DNA from: an uncultured Ruminococcus sp.
GTDB lineage: Bacteria > Bacillota > Clostridia > Lachnospirales > Lachnospiraceae
Direction of reading: 5' to 3'
Assembly: GCA_904377845.1 (NCBI GenBank)
Contig: CAJFGR010000003.1
Location: 62,001 to 126,000 of the forward strand
Length of the DNA: 64,000 nucleotides
Positions 1 through 8,657 of the stretch are shown here, piece by piece. How positions within the stretch are numbered: position 1 is the stretch's first letter; every line of letters starts with the position of its first letter. Position numbers and translations under genes: made by a program. The notes under the pieces are model-generated. The model saw nothing but the letters and a program-made list of their open reading frames with translations, had not been told where the DNA came from and made no database searches.

Positions 1-181
1 GCTCAGAGACAAGATATTTCTTGTGGCGGACGGACATCATATCGTCTGGATACCGGGCTGGAGAATGAGCCGCGCCTGTCAGATCAGTAACAGGACAAAG
101 AGGATTCTTGAGATAATAATAACGGAGGATAAGAAAGATGTCAGAAACGATCAGAGTGCTGGTTCCGGAAGAGAAAGTTGA
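1..181 (+). CDS. tilS: tRNA(Ile)-lysidine synthase, C-terminal end (partial)
   Basis: An open frame enters from the left edge (codons from base 2) and stops with TGA at 179-181. It reads ...ADGHHIVWIPGWRMSRAC followed by a KRILEI-type tail. This matches the C-terminal domain of TilS, which converts the wobble cytidine of tRNA-Ile(CAU) to lysidine in the cytoplasm. The catalytic N-terminal PP-loop domain is outside the window. The identity rests on the VWIPGWR-like C-terminal motif and on the tilS-hpt-ftsH order that is common in Firmicutes. The frame overlaps the start of hpt by 44 nt, which suggests translational coupling. About 59 residues are visible. Confidence 0.75.
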   Translation, partial: LRDKIFLVADGHHIVWIPGWRMSRACQISNRTKRILEIIITEDKKDVRNDQSAGSGRES

Positions 182-665
182 TGAGAGAATCAGGGAGCTT
201 GGTAAGCAGATCAGTGAGGATTACGCGGGAAAACAGGTTCACCTGATCTGTGTGCTCAAGGGCGGCGTATTCTTTATGTGCGAGCTGGCAAAACGTATTA
301 CCGTGCCGGTATCCATGGACTTTATGTGCGTGGGCAGCTACGGAGACGGGACCGCGTCAAGCGGAGTTGTGCGTATTGCAAAAGACCTTGACGAATCCAT
401 TGAAAATAAAGAAGTGCTTATCGTAGAAGATATTATCGATTCAGGCAATACACTGTATTATCTGATCGATGTACTGAAAAAAAGAAATCCGGCCAGCATG
501 AGGCTGTGCACGCTTCTGGACAAACCGGACAGAAGAGTGAAAGATGTGAAAGTCGACTACTGCGGGTTTGAGATCCCGGACGAATTCGTGGTAGGGTACG
601 GGCTTGACTACGCCCAGAAATACAGAAATCTTCCCTACATCGGTGTGGTGGAAGGTCTGGAATAG
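138..665 (+). CDS. hpt: Hypoxanthine phosphoribosyltransferase
   Basis: A 175-residue cytoplasmic type I phosphoribosyltransferase. It salvages hypoxanthine and guanine to IMP and GMP using PRPP. The PRPP-binding loop EDIIDSGNT is at residues 97-105, the N-terminal CVLKGGVFF segment is present, and the C-terminal VGYGLDYAQKYRNLP hood is intact. Length and ends are typical of the family. ATG at 138 follows an AACGGAGG ribosome binding site and lies inside the end of tilS. ftsH starts 15 nt after the stop, so tilS, hpt and ftsH are probably one transcription unit. Confidence 0.95.
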   Translation: MSETIRVLVPEEKVDERIRELGKQISEDYAGKQVHLICVLKGGVFFMCELAKRITVPVSMDFMCVGSYGDGTASSGVVRIAKDLDESIENKEVLIVEDIIDSGNTLYYLIDVLKKRNPASMRLCTLLDKPDRRVKDVKVDYCGFEIPDEFVVGYGLDYAQKYRNLPYIGVVEGLE

Positions 666-680
666 GAAGGAGTATAAGAT

Positions 681-2522
681 TTGGAAAATAACAGGAAATA
701 CAGAGGCGTCAGCGGCTCGACGATCCTGATGTTTATCGTGATCGTAGTAGTGGCGCTCTGGATGGCGAGCCGGATGCAGATACACCGGCAGGAGATGACA
801 TATACCGATTTTGTGTCCGAAGTAGAAGCAGAAAATGTAACGGATGTGTATATTGATCAGAACCGCGCTGTGCCTACTGGTACGGTGTCCTTCATGCTGA
901 AGGAAGAGGGCGAGAACAGAACGGTCAATGTCTCCAATGTGGAGGATGTTGAAGATCTGCTGTATGAGAATGACGTGACGTACAGCATATCGGCTGTTCC
1001 GGAAGATTCGGTCTTTACGACGGTGCTGCTTCCCGTTCTGATTACGCTGGCAGGCGTAATGCTGCTATTCTATCTGATGAACCGTCAGGGCGGAGGAGCC
1101 AATGCGAAGGCGATGAATTTCGGAAAGAGCCGTGCCCGGATGACGAATCAGAATGAGATCAAGGTAACATTTGCGGATGTGGCGGGTCTCAAAGAAGAGA
1201 AAGAGGAGTTGGAGGAAATCGTCGATTTTCTGAAGGCGCCGAAGAAATATGTGCAGGTAGGAGCAAGAATTCCGAAAGGAGTGCTTCTTGAAGGACCTCC
1301 GGGAACCGGAAAGACACTGCTGGCAAAGGCTGTTGCAGGTGAAGCGGGTGTGCCTTTCTTCAGCATCTCCGGTTCTGACTTTGTGGAGATGTTTGTAGGA
1401 GTGGGGGCTTCCCGTGTGCGTGACCTGTTCCAGGATGCGAAGAAAAATGCGCCTTGTATTGTATTTATCGATGAGATCGATGCAGTGGCAAGACGCCGCG
1501 GCAGCGGTCTGGGCGGCGGACATGATGAGAGGGAGCAGACACTGAACCAGCTCCTTGTAGAGATGGACGGCTTTGGCGTGAATGAGGGAATTATCGTTAT
1601 GGCGGCGACGAACCGCAAGGATATTCTCGATCCGGCGATCTTAAGGCCGGGACGTTTTGACCGAAACGTTATCGTTGGCCGTCCGGATGTGGGAGGAAGA
1701 GAGGAGATCCTTAAGGTTCATGCCAAAAACAAACCTCTCGGCGAAGATGTGGATCTGAAGCAGATTGCTCAGACAACTGCGGGATTTACGGGAGCAGATC
1801 TGGAAAATCTTTTAAACGAGGCTGCAATCCTTGCGGCAAAAGATAACCGTGTTTATATCCAGCAGCAGGATATCCGCCATGCATTTGTCAAAGTCGGCAT
1901 CGGACCGGAGAAGAAGAGCCGGATCGTATCCGAGAAAGAGCGCAGAATCACGGCTTACCATGAGGCAGGGCACGCGATTCTCTTCCATGTGCTGCCGGAT
2001 GTAGGCCCTGTGTACAGCGTATCTATCATACCTACAGGCGGTGCGGGCGGATATACAATGCCTCTGCCGGAGAAAGACGAGATGTTCAATACTAAGGGGC
2101 AGATGCTCCAGGAGATTACAGTATCTCTGGGAGGCCGTGTGGCGGAGGAAGAGATATTTGACGATATTACGACAGGTGCATCTCAGGATATCAAGCAGGC
2201 GACTGCAATTGCAAAATCCATGATCACCAAGTTCGGTATGTCTGAGAGACTGGGGCTGATCAATTATGACAATGACAGCGATGAAGTGTTTATCGGACGC
2301 GATTTCGGCCATACGTCGAGAGGCTATGGGGAGAAAGTAGCGGGGACGATAGACGAAGAAGTGAAGAGGATCATTGATGAGTGCTATCTGAAAGCGCGTA
2401 CGATTATTCAGGAACATCATGATGTGCTGGAAGCGTGTGCAAAGCTTCTGCTCGAGAAGGAGAAGATATCGAGAGACGAGTTCGAAGCTTTATTTGAGGA
2501 CAGCGAAAAAGAGGAGGCTTGA
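681..2522 (+). CDS. ftsH: ATP-dependent zinc metalloprotease FtsH
   Basis: A 613-residue membrane AAA+ protease that degrades misfolded membrane proteins and regulatory substrates. It has two N-terminal membrane segments (about residues 14-31 and 113-132) flanking an extracytoplasmic domain. The Walker A motif GPPGTGKT is at 205-212, followed by the Walker B FIDEIDA and the second-region-of-homology arginines. The zinc-protease motif HEAGH is at 427-431. The start is a TTG codon at 681, preceded by AGGAAGGAG; no ATG lies nearer the RBS. The downstream GH13 gene begins 5 nt after the stop, so the two are probably cotranscribed. Confidence 0.96.
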   Translation: MENNRKYRGVSGSTILMFIVIVVVALWMASRMQIHRQEMTYTDFVSEVEAENVTDVYIDQNRAVPTGTVSFMLKEEGENRTVNVSNVEDVEDLLYENDVTYSISAVPEDSVFTTVLLPVLITLAGVMLLFYLMNRQGGGANAKAMNFGKSRARMTNQNEIKVTFADVAGLKEEKEELEEIVDFLKAPKKYVQVGARIPKGVLLEGPPGTGKTLLAKAVAGEAGVPFFSISGSDFVEMFVGVGASRVRDLFQDAKKNAPCIVFIDEIDAVARRRGSGLGGGHDEREQTLNQLLVEMDGFGVNEGIIVMAATNRKDILDPAILRPGRFDRNVIVGRPDVGGREEILKVHAKNKPLGEDVDLKQIAQTTAGFTGADLENLLNEAAILAAKDNRVYIQQQDIRHAFVKVGIGPEKKSRIVSEKERRITAYHEAGHAILFHVLPDVGPVYSVSIIPTGGAGGYTMPLPEKDEMFNTKGQMLQEITVSLGGRVAEEEIFDDITTGASQDIKQATAIAKSMITKFGMSERLGLINYDNDSDEVFIGRDFGHTSRGYGEKVAGTIDEEVKRIIDECYLKARTIIQEHHDVLEACAKLLLEKEKISRDEFEALFEDSEKEEA

Positions 2523-2526
2523 TGTT

Positions 2527-4578
2527 ATGAACAGAGACGCGCTGTTCTGCGACGGCACGCAGGATTATGTGATTCCTGCCGAGCCGGAGAAAAATGAAAA
2601 GATTACGCTGCGTTTCCGCACTGCGCATAATGATGTGGAGGAAGTACTTTTGCTGACCGGCGACCGCAGCTATTCTATGTGGAAGATCTGTGCGGGAGAC
2701 GAGTTCGACTTTTATGAGATTGAGTGGCAGTTGGGAGAAGAACCGTTTCATTATTCCTTTGAGATTAAAAGCGGTGAGCAGATCTGGTTTTATAACCGCT
2801 ATGGTGTATCGGATCACAGGGAAGACTATTATGCATATACGATTGTTCCGGGGTTTAAGACGCCGGAGTGGGCCAAAGGCGCGGTTATGTACCAGATTTT
2901 CGTGGACCGGTTTTATAACGGGGATCCTTCGAACGATGTGGAAGACGCAGAATATATCTATATCGGCGCGCCGAGTAAAAAGGTAAAAGACTGGAATCAG
3001 GTGCCGGAGGCGCTTGACATCCGCAATTTCTACGGCGGAGATCTTCAGGGAGTTATGGATAAGCTGGATTATCTTCAGGATCTGGGGGTCGAAGTAATTT
3101 ATTTTAATCCGCTTTTTGTCTCTCCGTCAAACCATAAGTATGATATTCAGGACTATGACTATATCGATCCTCATTACGGAAAAATTGTTGCAGACGGCGG
3201 TGAACCGGTTCCGGAGGGAGCACAGGACAATATTCATGCAACAAAATATCAGAAGAGGGTAGGCGATATCCGTAACCTGGAAGCCAGCAACGAGCTGTTC
3301 GCAAAGCTGGTGGAAGAGATGCACAAACGCGGTATGCGGGTTATTCTGGACGGAGTGTTTAACCACTGCGGATCGTTTAATAAATGGCTGGACCGGGAGC
3401 GGATCTATGAACCGCAGCCGGAATATCCGAAAGGCGCCTATGTGAGCGCGGACAGTCCGTACAGAGATTTTTTCCACTTCCATGACAACCGCGACGAGGC
3501 GTGGCCTTATAACGGCAGCTATGACGGCTGGTGGGGGCATGATACCCTGCCGAAGCTGGCATACGAGGATTCGCCGGAACTCGAGCAATATATTATGGAT
3601 ATAGGCAGAAAATGGGTCTCTCCGCCGTATAATGTGGACGGCTGGCGTCTGGACGTGGCTGCGGATCTGGGCTGCAGCAATGAGTATAACCATATGTTCT
3701 GGAAACGTTTCAGGAAAGAAGTAAAAGAGGCAAATCCGGATGCACTGATTCTTGCGGAGCATTATGGAGACCCGATCGAGTGGCTTCAGGGAGACGAATG
3801 GGACAGCGTCATGAATTACGATGCTTTTATGGAGCCTCTGACCTGGTTCCTCACGGGAATGGAGAAGCACAGCGATGAGCGGCGTACTGATCTGTGGGGC
3901 AACCCGGACAACTTTGTGGGCGCGATGCGACACTTTATGTCAAGTATGCTCACCCCGTCGCTTCAGGTGGCTATGAACGAGTTGTCCAATCATGATCACT
4001 CGAGGTTCCTTACGCGCACCAATCATATTGTGGGGCGTGCGGAACACGTGGGAGCCAAAGCGGCTGAAGAGGGAATCAACCACGCGGTTATGCGCGAGGC
4101 CGTAACCGTTCAGATGACCTGGGTGGGAGCACCTACGATCTACTATGGCGACGAAGTAGGACTGTGCGGGTTTACGGATCCGGACAACAGGCGGACGTAT
4201 CCCTGGGGACGGGAGGACAAAGAACTTCTTGAGTTCCACAAAGAGATGATAAGGATACATAAAGAGGAAAAGCCCCTGCGGAAAGGTTCAATCAAACTTC
4301 TCCATGCAGATCATAATGTGCTTGCATATGCAAGATTCCAGGAGGATGAGCAGATTGTCGTCGTGCTTAACAACAGTAAGGAATTAAAAGAAATCACGGT
4401 TCCGGTCTGGCTGTCGGGCGTAAGCAAAGAGGGCAGGATGCAGCGGCTGATCTATACGTATGAGGATGGATATACTACGGCGTATGACGAATATATTGTG
4501 GAAAACGGTGAGATCGTACTCAATATGGGACGACATTCGGCGGTGGTGCTGAAGCCTGTGAGACCGGCGTGGTTTTAA
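2527..4578 (+). CDS. GH13 alpha-glucan hydrolase (neopullulanase/cyclomaltodextrinase-like)
   Basis: A 683-residue cytoplasmic glycoside hydrolase with no signal peptide. The order is an N-terminal beta-sandwich of CBM34 type (about 1-115), the TIM barrel starting at MYQIFVDRFYNGD, and a C-terminal beta domain. The GH13 triad is visible: nucleophile D376 in GWRLDVAAD, acid/base E411 in LILAEHYGD, and D490 in SNHDHSR. The N-terminal module and the MYQIFVDRF motif point to the GH13_20 group (neopullulanase, cyclomaltodextrinase, maltogenic amylase), which acts on imported malto-oligosaccharides. Exact substrate is inferred. I chose ATG 2527 because AGAGGAGG in the ftsH tail sits at the right distance; longer frames would run into ftsH. 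Confidence 0.9.
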   Translation: MNRDALFCDGTQDYVIPAEPEKNEKITLRFRTAHNDVEEVLLLTGDRSYSMWKICAGDEFDFYEIEWQLGEEPFHYSFEIKSGEQIWFYNRYGVSDHREDYYAYTIVPGFKTPEWAKGAVMYQIFVDRFYNGDPSNDVEDAEYIYIGAPSKKVKDWNQVPEALDIRNFYGGDLQGVMDKLDYLQDLGVEVIYFNPLFVSPSNHKYDIQDYDYIDPHYGKIVADGGEPVPEGAQDNIHATKYQKRVGDIRNLEASNELFAKLVEEMHKRGMRVILDGVFNHCGSFNKWLDRERIYEPQPEYPKGAYVSADSPYRDFFHFHDNRDEAWPYNGSYDGWWGHDTLPKLAYEDSPELEQYIMDIGRKWVSPPYNVDGWRLDVAADLGCSNEYNHMFWKRFRKEVKEANPDALILAEHYGDPIEWLQGDEWDSVMNYDAFMEPLTWFLTGMEKHSDERRTDLWGNPDNFVGAMRHFMSSMLTPSLQVAMNELSNHDHSRFLTRTNHIVGRAEHVGAKAAEEGINHAVMREAVTVQMTWVGAPTIYYGDEVGLCGFTDPDNRRTYPWGREDKELLEFHKEMIRIHKEEKPLRKGSIKLLHADHNVLAYARFQEDEQIVVVLNNSKELKEITVPVWLSGVSKEGRMQRLIYTYEDGYTTAYDEYIVENGEIVLNMGRHSAVVLKPVRPAWF

Positions 4579-4621
4579 AGAAAAAACTGATTTCAGAAAA
4601 GGTATAAACAGGAAGAAAGAT

Positions 4622-5491
4622 ATGACAAAGAAAATTGCTGTAATCAATGACCTTTCCGGTTTCGGGAAATGCTCTCTCACAGCGGCGATATCGGTAATCG
4701 CCGCTATGGGAGTCCAGCCGTGTCCCCTTCCCACGGCGGTCTTGAGTGCACAGACAGGATATCCGAGTTATTACTGTGACGACTATACGGACCGCATGGA
4801 GCTCATATACAGAGAGTGGGAAAAGATGAGGGTACATTTTGACGGCATCTGCACCGGATTTATGTCGGGCGAAGATCAGATCGGAAAAGTGCTTGAGTTT
4901 CTGGATATATTTTATAAGAAAGATACATTTCTTCTGGTAGACCCTGTGATGGGGGACAACGGACAGGGATTTCCCTTTCTTACTTCGGAACTCCGCTCTG
5001 CAATGAAGAAACTGGCTCTGCGGGCGGATATCATTACGCCGAATCTCACGGAACTGTGTATCCTGACGGACACGGACTACCGGATGATTAAAGTGATGAC
5101 AGAAGAGAAACATCTTGTGACTGTAGCGGAACAGATGGCGCGCAATCTGATGGCCGGAGGAACAAAAGAGGTCGTGGTTACAGGCATCTGTTATCCGGAT
5201 GAAAAGACCGGACATAAAATGATGGGAAACCTTGTAGTGACGAAAGAAAGCTCTTCGTTTTCCACATTTCCGTTTGTAGGAGAAAGCTTCTCAGGAACCG
5301 GAGATCTGTTTGCAGCTGTGATTGCAGGCGGAAAGGCCAGAGGTGATAAGCTTGCAGATTCCATGAATCTTGCGGGAGAGATGATCGGGCTGGCTGTGAA
5401 AGATTCTGTAAAGAATGAGGTGCCGAGAAATGAAGGCGTGGATTACGAGCAGTATCTGTGGATGCTGACAGAGAAGAACAGAAAGAGTTGA
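4622..5491 (+). CDS. pdxY: Pyridoxal/pyridoxamine kinase (PfkB/ribokinase fold)
   Basis: A 289-residue cytoplasmic kinase of the PdxK/PdxY type, which phosphorylates pyridoxal, pyridoxamine or pyridoxine in B6 salvage. The N-terminus VINDLSGFGKCSLTAAI and the PTAVLSAQTG segment are characteristic. FSGTGDLFAA carries the catalytic aspartate D228 and the anion hole. Related ThiD enzymes share the fold, so hydroxymethylpyrimidine could be an alternative substrate, but the N-terminal motif favours the PdxY type. ATG 4622 follows AGGAAGAAAG. The gene starts 43 nt after the GH13 gene and is followed by a terminator, so it is likely the last gene of the cluster. Confidence 0.88.
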   Translation: MTKKIAVINDLSGFGKCSLTAAISVIAAMGVQPCPLPTAVLSAQTGYPSYYCDDYTDRMELIYREWEKMRVHFDGICTGFMSGEDQIGKVLEFLDIFYKKDTFLLVDPVMGDNGQGFPFLTSELRSAMKKLALRADIITPNLTELCILTDTDYRMIKVMTEEKHLVTVAEQMARNLMAGGTKEVVVTGICYPDEKTGHKMMGNLVVTKESSSFSTFPFVGESFSGTGDLFAAVIAGGKARGDKLADSMNLAGEMIGLAVKDSVKNEVPRNEGVDYEQYLWMLTEKNRKS

Positions 5492-5537
5492 CATCATTCG
5501 TATGTCACTTATAATTTTTATATGATAACTGATATGG

Positions 5538-5567
5538 ACGGCAGACTTCGGGTCTGTCGTTTTTTTG
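5538..5567 (+). terminator. Rho-independent terminator after the pyridoxal kinase gene
   Basis: A stem ACGGCAGAC / GTCTGTCGT (9 pairs including one G-U) with a short TTCGG-type loop is followed by seven T residues at 5560-5566. Confidence 0.9.
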
Positions 5568-5690
5568 TTTAATTAGGAAACTTCGTTCCCTATTAAACAA
5601 AACGCTCCGCGAGATGCGCACTCGCGCGAAGTGGATATTTGTCGCTAAAGCGACCGCGCTCGGCGCGAGAGTTCCGCAAGCGGAACTCTT
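5563..5690. repeat. Cluster of four adjacent inverted repeats (candidate dispersed intergenic element)
   Basis: Immediately after the terminator lie four hairpins in tandem. The first is TTTGTTTAATTAGGAA against TTCCCTATTAAACAAA (about 5564-5600). The second is CGCGAG/CTCGCG (about 5608-5626). The third is GTCGCT-AAA-GCGAC (5641-5654). The fourth is AGAGTTCCGC-AAG-CGGAACTCT (about 5668-5690). There is no reading frame in 5492-5862. GC-rich stems joined by short linkers resemble the REP/BIME-type or MITE-like intergenic repeats of gut clostridia. Only one copy is present in this window, so repetition elsewhere in the genome is inferred. Confidence 0.55.
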
Positions 5691-5862
5691 TGTTCTAGTG
5701 GCGACCGCTTACAATTCCGGAATGTGCCTTTTGAAACTTACGATGATTGCAACAAAACGGAGTCCGGATGACTCGAATATATAACAGGAGATATCGGACT
5801 GGATATTACATATGATGCACAGCGCTGTTATAACCGGCAGCTGTATGAGAGGAGGGGTGCGG

Positions 5863-6417
5863 ATGAATTCAATCGGGAATGAGCCGTCAGAGGAACTTCA
5901 GTTGATACGGAGTGCAAAAAGAGGGGATGTGAAAGCGTTCTCCAGATTATATGCAGGAATCTATACAGACCTTTATAAGTTTGCCCTGTATACGATACGG
6001 CATCGGCAGGACGCCGAAGATGCCGTCAGCGAGACGGTTATGACGGCATGGGAGAAGATGAAGCAATTGAGGAAGGACGAATCTTTCCGAAGCTGGATGT
6101 TTACGATACTGAACAATCAGTGCAGGAAGATTCAGCGCGAGCGGAAGAAACAATACGCAGCAGACGCTTACGAAACAGAGGATTCGGAACTGGAGAAACG
6201 GCTCTGCAGTGAACCGGACTATGCGGGGCAGCATGATGTGAGGGCAGCTTTTGGGGTTCTGGAAGAAGAGGAGCGAATTATTGTGGCATTTTCGGTATTC
6301 GGAGGCTATCAGAGTGATGAGATCGGCAGGATGACCGGGTATAATCCCGCTACTGTCCGTTCAAAGAAAAAGCGGGCTCTTGAAAAGATGCGAAAAATAA
6401 TTGAACCGGAAGTGTAG
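5863..6417 (+). CDS. RNA polymerase sigma-70 family factor (ECF-like)
   Basis: A 184-residue sigma factor with only regions 2 and 4. Region 2 covers about residues 25-95 (FSRLYAGIYTDLYKFALYTI, QDAEDAVSETV, FRSWMFTILNNQCRK). Region 4 covers about 125-180, with the helix-turn-helix SDEIGRMTGYNPATVRSKKKRA. This is the ECF architecture. It likely directs RNA polymerase to a small regulon, probably its own operon. I chose ATG 5863 because GAGAGGAGGGG precedes it; an upstream in-frame ATG at 5812 lacks an RBS. The next gene, 23 nt downstream, encodes a membrane protein that may be its regulator. Confidence 0.88.
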   Translation: MNSIGNEPSEELQLIRSAKRGDVKAFSRLYAGIYTDLYKFALYTIRHRQDAEDAVSETVMTAWEKMKQLRKDESFRSWMFTILNNQCRKIQRERKKQYAADAYETEDSELEKRLCSEPDYAGQHDVRAAFGVLEEEERIIVAFSVFGGYQSDEIGRMTGYNPATVRSKKKRALEKMRKIIEPEV

Positions 6418-6440
6418 AGAAGCAGGAGAGGAGGATGGAT

Positions 6441-8438
6441 ATGGAAAATCGGGAAAAGGAACTGGAAGAACTGATCCGCTCAATGGCGGAAGATACGGGT
6501 ATTCCGGCGTCGATCCACCCTGACGCTGTGGAGAAGAAACTTGAGGCGACCAAACGGGAGAAAAAACGCAGACTCAGGAAAAAAAATATTGCCGGCGCAG
6601 CGGCGGCGTGTCTGTGCCTTGCCGTCGGTATCACAGGAGGATTTCTGCATTTCTTCCGTGGCAGTTCGGACACAGACAGTATGATGTCAGGTGCGTCATC
6701 GTCAGGCGCGGCAGACGGAGCGGCATCAGAAGTAAAAATGATTGCTTCGGCGGAAAGTTATGATGAAATCTATGACTGTATTCAGGAAGAAAGACGTCAG
6801 CAGACAGCAGACACGGGAATATTCGACTGGCTCGGCAGTTCCTCTGATTCGGCTTCATCTGCCGATTCGGGCACGGAAGAAAGTGCATCGGCCGATTCGG
6901 GGGCATCATTCTCCGGCAATACGGGCGAGGAATATTCCGATACGAATGTGAGGGAAGAGGATGTGGGAGAGGCGGATATTGTAAAGACGGACGGAAGCTT
7001 TCTCTACATTGTAAACGGGCATACTGTCGAGATTGTCGGAATAGAGGCGGCACAGATGGCAAAACTGTCGGAGATTCCTTTGGAAGACGACTGTTATGTG
7101 CCGGAACTATATGTACAGGGCGACCGGCTTGTTATTGTATACGGCCGGACGGAATATGCCGAAGCGGAAAACGGAGCCGGAGGTGCATACAAAGATTATG
7201 TGTGCGCGGCAGTTTACGATATAAGTGACAGGGCAGAGCCTAAGAAAGCGGGCGAGATTTCCCAGAGCGGCTGCTATAACACAATGCGGGTGAAAGACGG
7301 GTATGTGTATATGATCAGCAGTTTTTATGCAGAACTGGCTGTGGCACGGGATGATACCTGTGCGTATATTCCCGAAGTGCAGGGAAGTATGATTGAAGCA
7401 TCCGATATCTATATGCCGCAGAGTATGATAGGAGACCAGTATACTGTGATTACATCTTTTTCACTGGAAAACCCGGAAGAAAAGACGGACAGCGCAGCCG
7501 TATTCGGAAGCAGCGGAATGTGTTACGTAAGCGCGGAAAATATTTATATAACTGAGAGCTGTTACGGTGAGGAAGGTACGGATGTGACCGGTACTGCCAT
7601 CCGTAAGATTTCCTATAAGGACGGCATTCTGCAGGGAACGGCCCAGACAAAAGTGGACGGCACACTCAATGATTCATTCAGTATTGATGAGTACAACGGA
7701 AATCTCAGACTTGTGACAACTGTCAGCCAGGTAAGCACCGGCAACACGGGATTCGGGGGATTTTTCAGCGGAGACAGCGGGGAGACACAGGCGCGGGAGG
7801 ACAGTAATTCCCTCTATGTGCTTGATCCGGATCTGAAAATCATCGGAGAGATCCATGACCTGGCAAAGGATGAAAGTGTGTATTCCGCGCGTTTTATGGG
7901 AGATGTGGGATATTTCGTAACATTCAGGCAGGTTGATCCGCTCTTCTCCGTGGATTTGTCCGATCCTGCAAATCCGGAAATTATCGGCGAGCTGAAGATA
8001 CCGGGATTTTCAGAGTATCTTCACCCGTACGGAGACGGAAAGCTGCTGGGAATCGGAATGGATGTGGATGAAGCGGGCGTGATAACAGAAGGTGTGAAAG
8101 TATCCATGTTTGACGTGTCTGACCCGTCCGATGTAAAAGAGCTGACCAACTGTGTGCTGGAAGATATGTATGGAACAGATGTGGGAGATAATTATAAAGC
8201 TGTCTTTGTAGACGTGGAGAAGAATCTTTTCGGCTTCCTTGCATACGGAAATGTGAGTAAGTATTATATCTTTACCTATGACGAAAACGGCTTCCGGGAA
8301 GTGTTCTCGAGAGAACTGACAGTGTACGGGGATGTACGGGGCTTGTATGTCGGTGACAGATTCTATCTTGTGTCAGGAAATACAGTAGAGTCATTTACAA
8401 TGGATGGATTTAAAAAAGTGGATGATATAGTTTTGTGA
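6441..8438 (+). CDS. Membrane-anchored beta-propeller protein, possible anti-sigma/sensor
   Basis: A 665-residue protein with a charged cytoplasmic N-terminus (about 1-50), one membrane segment (about 52-72), a Ser/Ala/Asp-rich linker (about 75-165), and a large extracytoplasmic domain. That domain matches the secreted C-terminal beta-propeller family distantly related to WD40 (Pfam Beta_propel type); motifs such as VREEDVGEADIVKTDG and LYIVNGHTVEIVG are typical of it. It sits directly behind a sigma factor gene, and its N-terminus has the size expected of a sigma-binding segment, so an anti-sigma role is plausible but inferred. ATG 6441 is preferred because GAGAGGAGG ends 6 nt before it; ATG 6435 abuts the RBS. 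No enzymatic motif was seen. Confidence 0.75.
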   Translation: MENREKELEELIRSMAEDTGIPASIHPDAVEKKLEATKREKKRRLRKKNIAGAAAACLCLAVGITGGFLHFFRGSSDTDSMMSGASSSGAADGAASEVKMIASAESYDEIYDCIQEERRQQTADTGIFDWLGSSSDSASSADSGTEESASADSGASFSGNTGEEYSDTNVREEDVGEADIVKTDGSFLYIVNGHTVEIVGIEAAQMAKLSEIPLEDDCYVPELYVQGDRLVIVYGRTEYAEAENGAGGAYKDYVCAAVYDISDRAEPKKAGEISQSGCYNTMRVKDGYVYMISSFYAELAVARDDTCAYIPEVQGSMIEASDIYMPQSMIGDQYTVITSFSLENPEEKTDSAAVFGSSGMCYVSAENIYITESCYGEEGTDVTGTAIRKISYKDGILQGTAQTKVDGTLNDSFSIDEYNGNLRLVTTVSQVSTGNTGFGGFFSGDSGETQAREDSNSLYVLDPDLKIIGEIHDLAKDESVYSARFMGDVGYFVTFRQVDPLFSVDLSDPANPEIIGELKIPGFSEYLHPYGDGKLLGIGMDVDEAGVITEGVKVSMFDVSDPSDVKELTNCVLEDMYGTDVGDNYKAVFVDVEKNLFGFLAYGNVSKYYIFTYDENGFREVFSRELTVYGDVRGLYVGDRFYLVSGNTVESFTMDGFKKVDDIVL

Positions 8439-8657
8439 TTTTGAGGCCGTCATTTGGCCGGGAATGCGTACCATTCCTTTTGTCCGGAAAATAACGGATT
8501 TTTCGACGACTCTTCTCGAAAAATATTCGATTTATGCAGATTCATTAATATTTAGAGAGATCATTAAAATTTGTTGTTGAAAAATGAACGGACTGTATGG
8601 TGAAATGTGATCTATAGTATCAGAAATCACTAAGAACCAGGAATGGAGGAAAGGTAC

